This document shows, in pieces, positions 32,409-39,961 of a stretch of DNA of 64,000 nt (positions are counted from its first letter, which is position 1; every line of letters starts with the position of its first letter). Location: NCBI GenBank assembly GCA_934525405.1, contig CAKSZF010000003.1, forward strand, positions 1 to 64,000, read 5' to 3'. The position numbers and the translations under genes were made by a program. Source of the stretch: an uncultured Faecalibacterium sp. Lineage in GTDB: Bacteria > Bacillota > Clostridia > Oscillospirales > Ruminococcaceae. The notes under the pieces are model-generated. The model did no database searches. It saw only the letters and a list, made by a program, of their open reading frames with translations, and had not been told where the DNA came from.

Positions 32409-33299
32409 TTACAGCGAAAGATCCAGCTCGTGGCAGTACTCCACGATGTGGTGGAACATCTGCTCCACGGCGGGAGCCATGGAGGCCGGACGCTGCACGG
32501 CCAAGCCCACTACGCGGTACTCTTCTGGCTCGATGGGGTACACCTTGACGGCGGCCTTGCAGTCCCGCAGCAGCATCTGCGGCATGATGGAGATGCCCAG
32601 CCCGGCCTCCACCATGGCAATGTTGGACTGGTCGTCGATGACGTGGCAGCGGCGCTCAGTGCCGATCTTGTATTTCTTGAGGAACTGGCGCATCTCGGCA
32701 TCGGTGGCGTCGCACTGCACTACAAAGCTCTGGCCGTTCATCAGCGCCGGGGTCATCACGCCGTCCTGCGGCTCCGGCCAGTCCTGCGGCACGATGCACA
32801 GCAGCGGCTCCCGGAACAGCTCGGTGAGGTTGAACTCCTCCCGGCAGGTGGAGGACAGGAAGGCGATATCCACCTGACCGGTGCGCAGCCATTCCTTGAC
32901 ATCATCGTAGGTGCCCTGATATACTTCGATCTCGATCTGCGGATAATGCGCCGCAAAGCTTTTCAGCAGCCCGGGCAGCAGCGATGCACACACCGAGTTG
33001 AATGCGCCCAGCTTCACCTTGCCCTTTTCCAAGCCGTTCAGGCGGGCGATGCTCTGCTTCAGCGCCTCGTCACTGTTGAGCACATCGCGGATAGAAGGGT
33101 ACAGGGAAGCGCCGTAACTGGTCATGGATACGCCGTTTTTGCCGCGGTTGAACAGGGCAAAGCCCAGCTCCTCCTCCATTACGGCAATGGCGTGACTGAT
33201 GGCCGAGGGGGTCAGGTGCAGCTGCTGTGCCGCCTTGTTAAAGCTGCCCTGTCGGGCCACGGCATCAAAAATCTCATAGGAAAATAGCGTCATGCCCAA
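32409..33299 (-). CDS. LysR-family transcriptional regulator
   Basis: 296 residues, the standard LysR length. N-terminal helix-turn-helix (IFDAVARQGSFNKAAQQLHL, TPSAISHAIAVMEEELGFAL), then the periplasmic-binding-like effector domain (KVKLGAFNSVCASLLPGLLK, LRTGQVDIAFLS, MVEAGLGISIMP). The effector is unknown. It is divergent from the TraX-family gene; LysR proteins often regulate a divergent neighbour. Terminator at 32350. Confidence 0.9.
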   Translation of the reverse strand: MGMTLFSYEIFDAVARQGSFNKAAQQLHLTPSAISHAIAVMEEELGFALFNRGKNGVSMTSYGASLYPSIRDVLNSDEALKQSIARLNGLEKGKVKLGAFNSVCASLLPGLLKSFAAHYPQIEIEVYQGTYDDVKEWLRTGQVDIAFLSSTCREEFNLTELFREPLLCIVPQDWPEPQDGVMTPALMNGQSFVVQCDATDAEMRQFLKKYKIGTERRCHVIDDQSNIAMVEAGLGISIMPQMLLRDCKAAVKVYPIEPEEYRVVGLAVQRPASMAPAVEQMFHHIVEYCHELDLSL

Positions 33300-33540
33300 A
33301 GCCTCCTTCCGTCTTTACTGGTTCGGAGACGCCCGATTTTCTGTGAATCTTTTTCATCTTTCATTTGAGATAGTTCAATTATCTTCTTGATTGTACTATC
33401 CCACGCCTTTTCTGTCAAGCATTTTTGCCCCGATTTTGCACGCTCTGTGCAGATTTTGCCGCATCAGACGCAGGAAACGCCGCCTTTTCTTCGTTATAGT
33501 TCCTGTAACGATTTTTAACGACCTGAACGAGGTATTTTTT

Positions 33541-34287
33541 ATGACCGCACTTTCCCCGCGCCGCACCTTCAGCGGCACCGCTCTGAAAACCATTGCCTGT
33601 GTCACCATGCTGGTAGACCACATCGGCGCGTCCTGCATCGAGGCAGGTATCCTTACGCCCGGGCTGGACGCCGGCACCCTCTCGCAGGACACCCTTTCCG
33701 CCTACCCGCTGTACCGGCTGGACATGGTGCTGCGCTTCACCGGGCGGCTGGCCTTTCCCCTGTTCTGCTTTTTGCTGGTGGAGGGCTTTGTGCACACCCA
33801 CAACGTCAAAGGCTACCTTGGGCGGCTGGTGCTGTTCGGCCTTCTGAGCGAGGTGCCTTTTGACCTTGCGTTCTTCCGCACCCCCTTTGACTTCAGTGCG
33901 CAGAACGTTTACTGGACGCTGGCGCTGGGCGTGCTGGCTATGGCAGGGCTCAAGCGCTTTGAAAAGGAAAACGGCCTGCCCGGCTGGCAGGGGCTTGTGT
34001 GGGCAGGGGGCTGTGCCGTGCTGGCGCTGGCTGCCAATACAGACTACAACGCCAGCGGCGTGATCATCATCTGCGCGCTGTACATCACCCGCGCAAACCG
34101 CAAGCGGCAGTGCCTTGCGGGCGCGCTGCTGTTTTTGTTCGAGCTCACCGCACCGCTGGCCTTTGTGCTAGTCTGGTTCTACAACGGACAGCGCGGCGCG
34201 TGCAGCCCGCTGCAAAAGAAGGCCTTTTACTGGTTCTACCCGGTGCACCTGCTGGTGCTGGCAGGCATCACGAACCTGCTGCTGTGA
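33541..34287 (+). CDS. TraX-family integral membrane protein
   Basis: 248 residues. About seven hydrophobic segments, with the TraX signatures LKTIACVTMLVDHIGA near the start, RFTGRLAFPLFCFLLVEGF, and KKAFYWFYPVHLLVLAGI at the end. The family is named after the F-pilin acetylase TraX and relates to acyltransferase-3 proteins; chromosomal Clostridia copies probably acylate a surface polymer. No conjugation gene is nearby, so a mating role is unlikely. Possibly regulated by the divergent LysR protein. Confidence 0.85.
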   Translation: MTALSPRRTFSGTALKTIACVTMLVDHIGASCIEAGILTPGLDAGTLSQDTLSAYPLYRLDMVLRFTGRLAFPLFCFLLVEGFVHTHNVKGYLGRLVLFGLLSEVPFDLAFFRTPFDFSAQNVYWTLALGVLAMAGLKRFEKENGLPGWQGLVWAGGCAVLALAANTDYNASGVIIICALYITRANRKRQCLAGALLFLFELTAPLAFVLVWFYNGQRGACSPLQKKAFYWFYPVHLLVLAGITNLLL

Positions 34288-34297
34288 ATTTACCGTT

Positions 34298-34347
34298 AAA
34301 TAGCACAATGCCGGACAGTCCACGGGCTGCCCGGCATTGTGCTATTT
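34298..34347 (+). terminator. Terminator of the TraX-family gene
   Basis: AAATAGCACAATGCCGG pairs with CCGGCATTGTGCTATTT, 11 bp after the stop. Confidence 0.88.
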
Positions 34348-34360
34348 ATGAGGAGGTTCG

Positions 34361-34564
34361 CCCTCTCAGGCGCTCCCGCGCCAGCTCTCCCAAGGGGAGA
34401 GCCAAGGTCTAAGGGTTGTTGCTAAAGTATTAGGTTCAATGAGAAAGTTTCCGGCAGTGCTCTTGCCTCTCCCTTTGAGGAAAGACTTCCCCCGCTCCGG
34501 GGGAAGATGTCACCGCAGGTGACAAAAGGGGGAGTGTGGATTTGCGAAGCAAAGACGGAGAGGG
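34361..34564. repeat. MITE-like repeat, family 2, copy 2
   Basis: Reverse-complement relative of 18938-19135, starting CCCTCTCAG and ending GGAGAGGG, with the shared blocks GCGCTCCCGCGCCAGCTCTC and GACTTCCCCCGCTCCGGGGG. About 15 bp separate it from the family-1 copy that follows. Confidence 0.75.
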
Positions 34565-34578
34565 CGCACGCCGGGAGA

Positions 34579-34740
34579 AACTCCCCCAGTCATCTCGCTG
34601 CGCTCGATGCCAGCCCCCTCGGAGATGGGGCCTTTGGCATAGCGGTAAAGTTTCCGGCTAAAGCGCAAAGCTTGCGGGCGCGCCAGAGGCTCCCTCCCCG
34701 AGGGAGCTGGCAAAACCGTCAGGTTTTGACTGAGGGAGTT
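34579..34740. repeat. MITE-like palindromic repeat, family 1, copy 4
   Basis: 162 bp with termini AACTCCCCCAGTC and GACTGAGGGAGTT, closely matching the copy at 32154-32307. Confidence 0.8.
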
Positions 34741-34755
34741 TCCCCCACAAAAAGG

Positions 34756-34795
34756 AAAATCCCCCGCAGTTTTCATGAAACTACGAGGGATTTTC
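34756..34795 (-). terminator. Terminator of tRNA-Ser, left outside the prophage
   Basis: AAAATCCC...AGTTT pairs with AAACT...GGGATTTT (a few mismatches). It sits immediately beyond the CCA end of the tRNA-Ser fragment on the minus strand. Confidence 0.7.
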
Positions 34796-34796
34796 T

Positions 34797-34858
34797 TGGC
34801 GGAGTAGGAGGGATTTGAACCCTCGCGCCGTTTTTTAGACGACCTACGCCCTTAGCAG
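34797..34858. other. attL, duplicated 3' part of tRNA-Ser(GCT)
   Basis: On the minus strand this reads from the anticodon loop CTGCTAA through a long variable arm and the T arm (GGGTTCAAATCCC) to CCA. The 5' half of the tRNA is missing, and the sequence changes to phage DNA right after loop position 32, the same cut point as in the tRNA-Lys element. Confidence 0.85.
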
Positions 34859-34914
34859 AGCCAGAAAAAACCACGTTGAATCGTTGCGGAAATCGGGCTT
34901 TGCAGGCAACCCGG

Positions 34915-36042
34915 TCAGCTACCCGCATCCTCGTTAAAAATGGCCGTTGCACGCTCAACGGCGGCCAGCTTATCCTCAAAAGGCTGATGGCGGCTGTAAT
35001 GCTGCGTGATATCCTTGACAGCGTGCCCAAGGATCAGCTTTTGCAGCAGCACCGACACCCCGGCGGCCTCCATAGCCGTTGCCAGCGTGTGACGGCAGCT
35101 GTGGGCCGTCATGTGCGGCCTGCCTCCCCAGCGCTCCACGGACGGGCACCAGCGGTCATAGAAGTGCTCACGGCAGCCATCAGCCAGACCGTGGGTGGCC
35201 ACCTGCATGGCCTCGGCTACCAGCGGCACAATGGCCGTGGCTATGGGGATCTCCCGGTTTTTGCCTGCTGCCGTCTTGATGCCGCCCACAATGCGCTGCC
35301 GCTGCAAGTCAATGTTGGTGAGATTCAGCTGCATCAACTCGCCCGGCCTCATGCCGGTATAGCACAGGATCAGCGCATACCGGGCCAGATCGTCCCCGGC
35401 GCGGTATGCCCTCCACATCCCGTGTACCTCGTCCACGGTGTAAGCGTCCCTCTCGCTGTCTGGCACCGGTGGCAGTTCGATCAGGGCCGTTTTGTCCTGC
35501 GCCATGTCCAGCGCTTCTCTGGTGACGGCCACCTCATACAGTTTGCCCAGCAGCGTTTTGATATCCCTGTGGGCATAGTAGTCACCGGGCGCGGCATCCG
35601 TCAGCTCCTGCAGCACCTTAAAGGGAATCTGTCCCACGACCTGCATTTGAACCTGTTCCAGCCTGCGCCATGCGGTGCCATAGTGGCTACGCTTGTCCTT
35701 GCTGAGGGCCTGCCACTTTTTTGTTTCCTGCAAGGCCATCCAGCAGTCAATAAGGCGCATGGATCTTGGTGCCACACCGGTGCGGGTGTATCTGTCCAGA
35801 TACTCCTCAGCTGCCGCCCGTGTGGGAAAGCCGCCTTTTATGCGCTCAAACACCAGCACGCCGCCGCGATATATACGCGACTGTGCGCACCATGATTTTC
35901 CCCGGCGGTACACGCTGCCTTTGCCATTGGCACGCTTGCGCGGCTTTGGCGCTGCCGTGTGCTGCTGCTTTTTCCCGCAGTAGGGGCAAAACAGCGCGTC
36001 CTCTGGGATATCCCGCCCGCAGGCGGTTCTCTGACATTTCAA
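34915..36042 (-). CDS. int: Phage tyrosine integrase with N-terminal zinc ribbon
   Basis: 375 residues. It opens with a zinc-ribbon-like motif (MKCQRTAC, then LFCPYCGKK; Cys 3, 8, 19 and 22), a linker, and an AP2-like arm-binding region (GSVYRRGKSWCAQSRIYRGG). Catalytic residues: Arg in LCYTGMRPGELMQL, Lys in GIKTAAGKNREIP, TAHSCRHTLAT, LGHAVKDITQHYS with the nucleophile Tyr. It lies beside attL in tRNA-Ser. GGAGGT precedes the start with a longish spacer. The zinc ribbon is not part of the standard integrase plan. Confidence 0.93.
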   Translation of the reverse strand: MKCQRTACGRDIPEDALFCPYCGKKQQHTAAPKPRKRANGKGSVYRRGKSWCAQSRIYRGGVLVFERIKGGFPTRAAAEEYLDRYTRTGVAPRSMRLIDCWMALQETKKWQALSKDKRSHYGTAWRRLEQVQMQVVGQIPFKVLQELTDAAPGDYYAHRDIKTLLGKLYEVAVTREALDMAQDKTALIELPPVPDSERDAYTVDEVHGMWRAYRAGDDLARYALILCYTGMRPGELMQLNLTNIDLQRQRIVGGIKTAAGKNREIPIATAIVPLVAEAMQVATHGLADGCREHFYDRWCPSVERWGGRPHMTAHSCRHTLATAMEAAGVSVLLQKLILGHAVKDITQHYSRHQPFEDKLAAVERATAIFNEDAGS

Positions 36043-36057
36043 TATTTATACCTCCGC

Positions 36058-36086
36058 TTGCATACTCTGCCCGGCGGTGGTATCAT
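36058..36086 (+). promoter_or_regulatory. Promoter of a candidate small RNA
   Basis: TTGCAT (36058-36063), exactly 17 bp, TATCAT (36081-36086), pointing rightwards between two leftward genes. The -10 context TGGTATCAT recurs at the late promoter (48571-48579). Confidence 0.55.
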
Positions 36087-36090
36087 AGAT

Positions 36091-36177
36091 TCACAAGTCC
36101 CTCAACTTGTACAGATCTGTGATACCCACGGGCATACAGATCGGCCTCCCGGTGTTACCAGCACCGGGAGTTTTTTT
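36091..36177 (+). ncRNA. Candidate structured small RNA beside the phage integrase
   Basis: About 85 nt between the promoter above and a classic terminator. Three hairpins in a row: ACAAGT/ACTTGT (36093-36098, 36105-36110), GATCTGT/ACAGATC (36114-36120, 36136-36142) with an inner CCC/GGG, and CTCCCGGTG/CACCGGGAG (36146-36154, 36162-36170) followed by seven Ts. There is no ORF. It runs opposite to the flanking int and exonuclease genes, so it cannot be their terminator in the usual sense. A regulator of integration or lysogeny is possible; I know of no matching family. Confidence 0.55.
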
Positions 36178-36188
36178 ATTTTGTTCTC

Positions 36189-37106
36189 TTATTCTGCCAG
36201 CATATCAAGAAAAACCGCCTCAGTTAAGATCTGGAGGTCTGCGCCCTTCAAGATCAGGCCCTCGGCCTTTTTCTGCTTTGTGCTTTTGCCGCCCACGATG
36301 GTGGGACAATATTCATTGGTGCCCATCACAAGAAAATTGGTTTTCTTTGTAACGCCATCAGCGCAGATGCCGCCCAGATCGGCCACTAGCTGCGCGGCCT
36401 CTTTCCGTGTCAGTGTTTCCAGCTTTCCGGTGAATACACATACCTTGCCAAAAAGCGGGCTGTCCGGGCGCTCACATCCCTCATGGGCAACAATGTCGGA
36501 CACTTTGGAGCCAGATGCTCCATAGTGTTTTTTCTGTACGGCCTGCAAGTCAATTCCGCGGGCGGTAATGTCTGCGGCCAAAGCATCCAGCACGCCAATG
36601 GCGGTCAGACAATCAGCAAGTGACCGGTGAGCTACCGGCTGCGGCACGCTGTACGCTGCTGCCATGTCGCACAGGCGGTGGTGCTCCAGATCAGGACGCA
36701 CCCGGCGGCTCAGGCGCAGCGTGTCCACAAAGTCGTTTTTGATCGGCGCATATCCGCAGGAAGTCAGCGCATCATAAATAAAGTTTACATCAAAATGTAT
36801 ATTGTGGCCCACTATGAAATCATCACCAATAAACTCCATAAAATCCGGCAGGCAGTCCGCGGCCACCGGCGCGGCGCTCAACTCCTCATTGGTGATACCG
36901 GTGAGATCTGTAATAAAATCGTCAATCGGCTGCTCTGGGTTTACCAGTGTTTCATAACGGGCAACCTCTTTGCCGTCCCGGATCTTGATTGCTGCCATCT
37001 CAATGATCTTGTCATACTGCGGATCAAGACCGGTGGTTTCGGTGTCGATCATGGTATAGCTTACCGGGATCTGTAACAAGCTGCTGCCTTTTTCTGCACG
37101 CTCCAT
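36189..37106 (-). CDS. DnaQ-like 3'-5' exonuclease with BRCT domain
   Basis: 305 residues. The DEDDh exonuclease is at about 15-190: TMIDTETTGLDPQYDKIIEM (Asp and Glu), VGHNIHFDVNFIYDA, and HRSLADCLTAIGVLDAL with the general-base His. A BRCT domain follows at about 215-300 (LFGKVCVFTGKLETLTRKEA, LVADLGGICADGVTKKTNFL). This exonuclease-BRCT arrangement resembles the epsilon-like proteins of Firmicutes and several prophages. Here it sits in the lysogeny module, transcribed with the repressor, so it may be expressed in the lysogen. Role unknown. Confidence 0.9.
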   Translation of the reverse strand: MERAEKGSSLLQIPVSYTMIDTETTGLDPQYDKIIEMAAIKIRDGKEVARYETLVNPEQPIDDFITDLTGITNEELSAAPVAADCLPDFMEFIGDDFIVGHNIHFDVNFIYDALTSCGYAPIKNDFVDTLRLSRRVRPDLEHHRLCDMAAAYSVPQPVAHRSLADCLTAIGVLDALAADITARGIDLQAVQKKHYGASGSKVSDIVAHEGCERPDSPLFGKVCVFTGKLETLTRKEAAQLVADLGGICADGVTKKTNFLVMGTNEYCPTIVGGKSTKQKKAEGLILKGADLQILTEAVFLDMLAE

Positions 37107-37119
37107 GCTGGTGTCTCCT

Positions 37120-37317
37120 TTATCTCTTTTTCTTGCTGCTGGTTTTCGTCCATTTCAGGCCGGTGCCCGGCAAAGATGCTGTGACGCGGTTCTGACCCTT
37201 TGCCGTCCGGGTGAAGCGCAAGCCGGGAATGCCCCAGCTGAACCCTATACCGGACTTACTGGCCGTGACCCGCCCACGCTTGCCCAAGCGCAGGCTTTTA
37301 CGGAAACTAAAGCCCAT
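37120..37317 (-). CDS. DUF4236 small protein
   Basis: 65 residues, basic, with the family pattern GFSFRKSLRLGKRGRVTASK, SGIGFSWGIPGLRFTRTAKG and TASLPGTGLKW. Function unknown. It lies between the exonuclease and repressor genes on the same strand. Confidence 0.85.
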   Translation of the reverse strand: MGFSFRKSLRLGKRGRVTASKSGIGFSWGIPGLRFTRTAKGQNRVTASLPGTGLKWTKTSSKKKR

Positions 37318-37333
37318 GATCTTGACCTCCTGT

Positions 37334-37981
37334 CTATATGATATCCCGGCAAAGACCCACGGCTTTGCCCTCGATCGTTACGGTGTTCATTTCCTCGCGG
37401 GCGAGGATAATACTTTCAAATGCCGGGTTTTCTGCCCGCAGCTCAATAAAGTTGCTGTGCAAATATACCCGTTTCAGGGTGGCCTCTCCCTCGATCCGCA
37501 CGGCGGCAACCTCGCCGTTTTCAACCGTTGGCTGGCTGCGGATGGCTACCAGATCACCGTCATGGATCTTCGGCTCCATGCTGGTGCCCTCGCAGGTCAG
37601 CGTAAAGGTGGCGTGCCATTTTGAGGGCACACAGACCATGCGCTCCACGTTCTCCTCTGCCGTGATCGGCGTGCCGCAGGCGATCCGGCCCACCAGCGGC
37701 ACCTCTGTCATGGCAGGCAGCGGCTGAAAGCCCGGCGGGATCTCGCCCTCCGGCGGTGTGATCGGATTTTTGCGCTCAACCTGAGATCTTCCCATGAGAT
37801 AGTCCATATCAACATTAAAAGTGTCTGCTATGGCCTCCATGGCTTCAAAATCGGGCTCACGGGCACCGGTTTCGTACATTCCCACCGTGCTGCGCGAAAC
37901 CCCCAGCTTTGCGGCAAGTTCGCTTTGCGTTATATCACGGGAAATGCGCAAATTTCTTAAAATAGAGCCAAAATTCGCCAT
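37334..37981 (-). CDS. Phage repressor, CI/LexA type with S24 peptidase domain
   Basis: 215 residues. Helix-turn-helix at about 5-60 (ILRNLRISRDITQSELAAKL, GVSRSTVGMYETGAREPDFE). A flexible linker leads to an S24 autopeptidase: cleavage region VGRIACGTPI, catalytic Ser in CEGTSMEPKIHDGDLVAI and Lys in GEATLKRVYLHS. So induction through RecA-stimulated self-cleavage is expected. GGAGGTG lies 5 nt upstream of the ATG. It faces the Cro-like gene across an operator array, and its own promoter contains one operator. Confidence 0.94.
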   Translation of the reverse strand: MANFGSILRNLRISRDITQSELAAKLGVSRSTVGMYETGAREPDFEAMEAIADTFNVDMDYLMGRSQVERKNPITPPEGEIPPGFQPLPAMTEVPLVGRIACGTPITAEENVERMVCVPSKWHATFTLTCEGTSMEPKIHDGDLVAIRSQPTVENGEVAAVRIEGEATLKRVYLHSNFIELRAENPAFESIILAREEMNTVTIEGKAVGLCRDII

Positions 37982-38009
37982 AATTCACCTCCATGACGTT
38001 CCTATGGCA

Positions 38010-38114
38010 AGAATATCACAAAGCGTGATAAAGTCAAGCCGAAATTGTCACGAAACGTGTTGACATTTTGGCGGGTGGTGCTATACTGTAGGCAGACGGG
38101 TCACGTTCTGTGAC
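38010..38114. promoter_or_regulatory. Divergent prophage switch promoters with three operators
   Basis: Operators of the form RTCAC-N5-GTGAY: 38015-38029 (ATCAC..GTGAT), 38047-38061 (GTCAC..GTGTT, one half weaker) and 38100-38114 (GTCAC..GTGAC). Rightward early promoter: TTGACA (38060-38065), 16-bp spacer, TATACT (38082-38087). Leftward repressor promoter: TTGACT (38037-38032), TATTCT (38015-38010), with the first operator in its spacer, so the repressor should control itself. Confidence 0.82.
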
Positions 38115-38135
38115 AGACAAAAGGTGGTGAAAATA

Positions 38136-38333
38136 ATGGATGCTGGCAAAATTGCAAAGAATCTCGTTGCTCTGCGTGGCAAAAAAAGTCGTGAAAGCGT
38201 TGCAAACGCGCTGGGGCTGAGCCTGTCCACGCTCACCATGTACGAGATTGGCGCACGCATCCCGCGTGACGAGAACAAGGAAAAGATTGCCAAGTATTAC
38301 GGCAAGACCGTTGACGAAATCTTTTTTACCTGA
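38136..38333 (+). CDS. Cro-like repressor
   Basis: 65 residues from the ATG at 38136 (AAGGTGG 8 nt upstream), almost entirely a helix-turn-helix: KIAKNLVALRGKKSRESVAN, ALGLSLSTLTMYEIGARIPR, KIAKYYGKTVDEIFF. First gene of the rightward early operon, facing the CI-like gene. It should bind the same RTCAC-N5-GTGAY operators and commit the phage to lytic growth. Confidence 0.85.
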   Translation: MDAGKIAKNLVALRGKKSRESVANALGLSLSTLTMYEIGARIPRDENKEKIAKYYGKTVDEIFFT

Positions 38334-38337
38334 TTTT

Positions 38338-38352
38338 GTCACTTATCGTGAC
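38338..38352. promoter_or_regulatory. Fourth operator, downstream of the Cro-like gene
   Basis: A perfect GTCAC-N5-GTGAC dyad, 5 bp after the Cro-like stop and 25 bp before the next start. It may act as a roadblock or mark a second early promoter. Confidence 0.65.
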
Positions 38353-38376
38353 ATTTTCAAAATGGAGGGAATTTTG

Positions 38377-38763
38377 ATGGACAGATATATGATCTCTATC
38401 CCGGCAGCGGGCCCGTGCAAACTGGTGGCCTGTGACGACGGAGACAGCATCAAGCTGGAAACCATGCAGCAGCTGGTGGGCGGCCCTATCGAGGTAACGC
38501 CCAGCTGTCTGGGCGCATCGTGGGCACGGGAGCTGGTGGACGGCATCGACCTTATCGTCAACGAGGAGGGCAGACTGCGCGGCCTGCCGTACAATGGCCG
38601 GGCATCCGATCTGTGGGAGGGCGGCGGTATTTGCCTCCTCAATGGTGACGCGCTGCTGGCAGCCGCCAAGGGCGAGGATCTGATTGGCTTTACAAAGCCG
38701 GTGTGCAAGACGCTGGCCGAGTTTTGGAGCCTTGACATGGAGGACGGCACATGGAACGACTGA
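38377..38763 (+). CDS. DUF3846-family phage protein
   Basis: 128 residues from the ATG at 38377 (GGAGGGA upstream). DUF3846 features: EVTPSCLGASWARELVDGID, LIVNEEGRLRGLPYNGRASD and GDALLAAAKGEDLIGFT. The family is widespread in Firmicute phages and mobile elements, with unknown function. It overlaps the next gene by 13 bp, so it is part of the early operon. Confidence 0.8.
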   Translation: MDRYMISIPAAGPCKLVACDDGDSIKLETMQQLVGGPIEVTPSCLGASWARELVDGIDLIVNEEGRLRGLPYNGRASDLWEGGGICLLNGDALLAAAKGEDLIGFTKPVCKTLAEFWSLDMEDGTWND

Positions 38764-38939
38764 CAGCCCAGCGGTGCAGCGGCATCAAGAGCGGCTATTG
38801 GAGCACCGCCAAAAAGGACGATCTGGTGCAGCGCCTCGGCCAGTACGAGGACACCGGCCTCACGCCGGAGGAGATCAAAGCGCTGGAAGATTTCAAAAAC
38901 AGCAAGGATGACCGGTGCCAGACCTTCAACCCGGACTAA
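38751..38939 (+). CDS. Small early phage protein
   Basis: 62 residues: RCSGIKSGYWSTAKKDDLVQ, RLGQYEDTGLTPEEIKALED. The last motif is a common short domain of Clostridia phage proteins. Overlaps the DUF3846 gene by 13 bp. Function unknown. Confidence 0.7.
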   Translation: MERLTAQRCSGIKSGYWSTAKKDDLVQRLGQYEDTGLTPEEIKALEDFKNSKDDRCQTFNPD

Positions 38940-38949
38940 GGAGGACAGC

Positions 38950-39192
38950 ATGAAAGCATTTGTAAGACCGCAGGCCGCGGTGGACTACTTGCGGGATGTG
39001 GGCTTTTCTATTGGCAAGGACACCCTGCAGCTGGGGCTGCAGCAGCGGGTTTTCCCGTTTGGCGATTACATCAAGGCACCCGCCACCGGCGGGCAGGACG
39101 TGTATCTGATCTATCCGGCATTGCTGGCCAAGTGGGCAGCAGAGCGCAGCCCGGTGGCAAAGCCGGAGGACGCGGAACGAATTGGAGCATGA
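38950..39192 (+). CDS. Small phage protein, possible winged-helix DNA binder
   Basis: 80 residues: MKAFVRPQAAVDYLRDVGFS, IGKDTLQLGLQQRVFPFGDY, VYLIYPALLAKWAAERSP. The order (domain that picks out a helix, then a wing with FPFGDY) resembles excisionase or helix-turn-helix proteins of phage early regions. AGGAGGA is close upstream. Could be the phage excisionase, which is otherwise not identified in the window. Confidence 0.5.
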   Translation: MKAFVRPQAAVDYLRDVGFSIGKDTLQLGLQQRVFPFGDYIKAPATGGQDVYLIYPALLAKWAAERSPVAKPEDAERIGA

Positions 39193-39206
39193 AAGGAGCA
39201 AACACC

Positions 39207-39473
39207 ATGAACAAGAGAACAAGCTTGTTTATCAGCTGCCCGGCGGGCACCAATCAGGCACAGATCAAGGCCACCGGCCCTGCAAAGGATGTCATTCAGC
39301 TGCTGGCTGAGGCAAATGCCAGCATTTTGGCGGCTTACTTCCCTGAGAAGCGGGAAAGGCAGCTTGCATGGGCTGCTGCAATGAATGCCAAAGTAGTGGA
39401 GGCCATTGCCAATCAGGAGATCACGGGCGATCCTGACGATGACGAGGAGGACGAGGACGATGAAGAATCTTAA
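39207..39473 (+). CDS. Small phage protein with acidic tail
   Basis: 88 residues from the ATG at 39207 (AAAGGAG upstream). Helical body (AKDVIQLLAEANASILAAYF, QLAWAAAMNAKVVEAIANQE) and a C terminus of almost only Asp and Glu (DPDDDEEDEDDEES). Its end overlaps the next gene by 14 bp. Function unknown. Confidence 0.65.
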   Translation: MNKRTSLFISCPAGTNQAQIKATGPAKDVIQLLAEANASILAAYFPEKRERQLAWAAAMNAKVVEAIANQEITGDPDDDEEDEDDEES

Positions 39474-39750
39474 AATCTGGGGCGCAGCCTTTTTGATGGG
39501 CGTGGGTGCCGCACGGGTGCTGGTCTGGCTTAACACCGGCATTGCCCACCTGCTTATCATGCGAGGCGGCTGGGAAGTGGCTGAGGCTGTCAAGGCCGCG
39601 CCGTGGGTGCTGTTCGCGCTGGGCTTTGGCCTGTTCCTGAGCGTGAGCGGGATGCTTGCCGATAGCAAGCACTACAAGCGCAGCGCGGAGGAGCAGCGCA
39701 GCGGTCTGACCGTGACCGAGAGCCAGAGCGATGCCCGGCGGGGTGCATGA
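39460..39750 (+). CDS. Small phage membrane protein
   Basis: 96 residues from the ATG at 39460, whose ribosome site (GAGGACGAGGACG) lies inside the acidic tail of the previous gene. Two hydrophobic helices, IWGAAFLMGVGAARVLVWL and APWVLFALGFGLFLSVSGML, and a polar C terminus. Function unknown. Confidence 0.65.
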   Translation: MKNLKIWGAAFLMGVGAARVLVWLNTGIAHLLIMRGGWEVAEAVKAAPWVLFALGFGLFLSVSGMLADSKHYKRSAEEQRSGLTVTESQSDARRGA

Positions 39751-39751
39751 C

Positions 39752-39961
39752 ATGGGTATGACAGCGATTGAATACGCGGAGAGCCTGAACCGGCAGTATA
39801 GGCGGCTTGCCCAGCGCAACACGAACAGCGCAAACCTGCTGGACGCATCCGCTGCCCCGGTAAAGGCCAGCTGCAAGGCACGGGCCGAAACTTATGACCT
39901 TGTGGCCGAGGAACTTGACGGCCTCATAGCACTGATGAAGGAAGAGCGCGGCAATGGCTGA
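39752..39961 (+). CDS. Small phage protein
   Basis: 69 residues starting MGMTAIEYAESLNRQYRRLA. Helical, with KARAETYDLVAEELDGLIAL near the end. Overlaps the next gene by 8 bp. Family not recognised. Confidence 0.55.
   Translation: MGMTAIEYAESLNRQYRRLAQRNTNSANLLDASAAPVKASCKARAETYDLVAEELDGLIALMKEERGNG

Noticed and set aside
33541..34287. Conjugation gene (TraX) as a sign of a conjugative element
   Set aside because: No other transfer genes nearby; the family is common as a chromosomal membrane acyltransferase-like protein.
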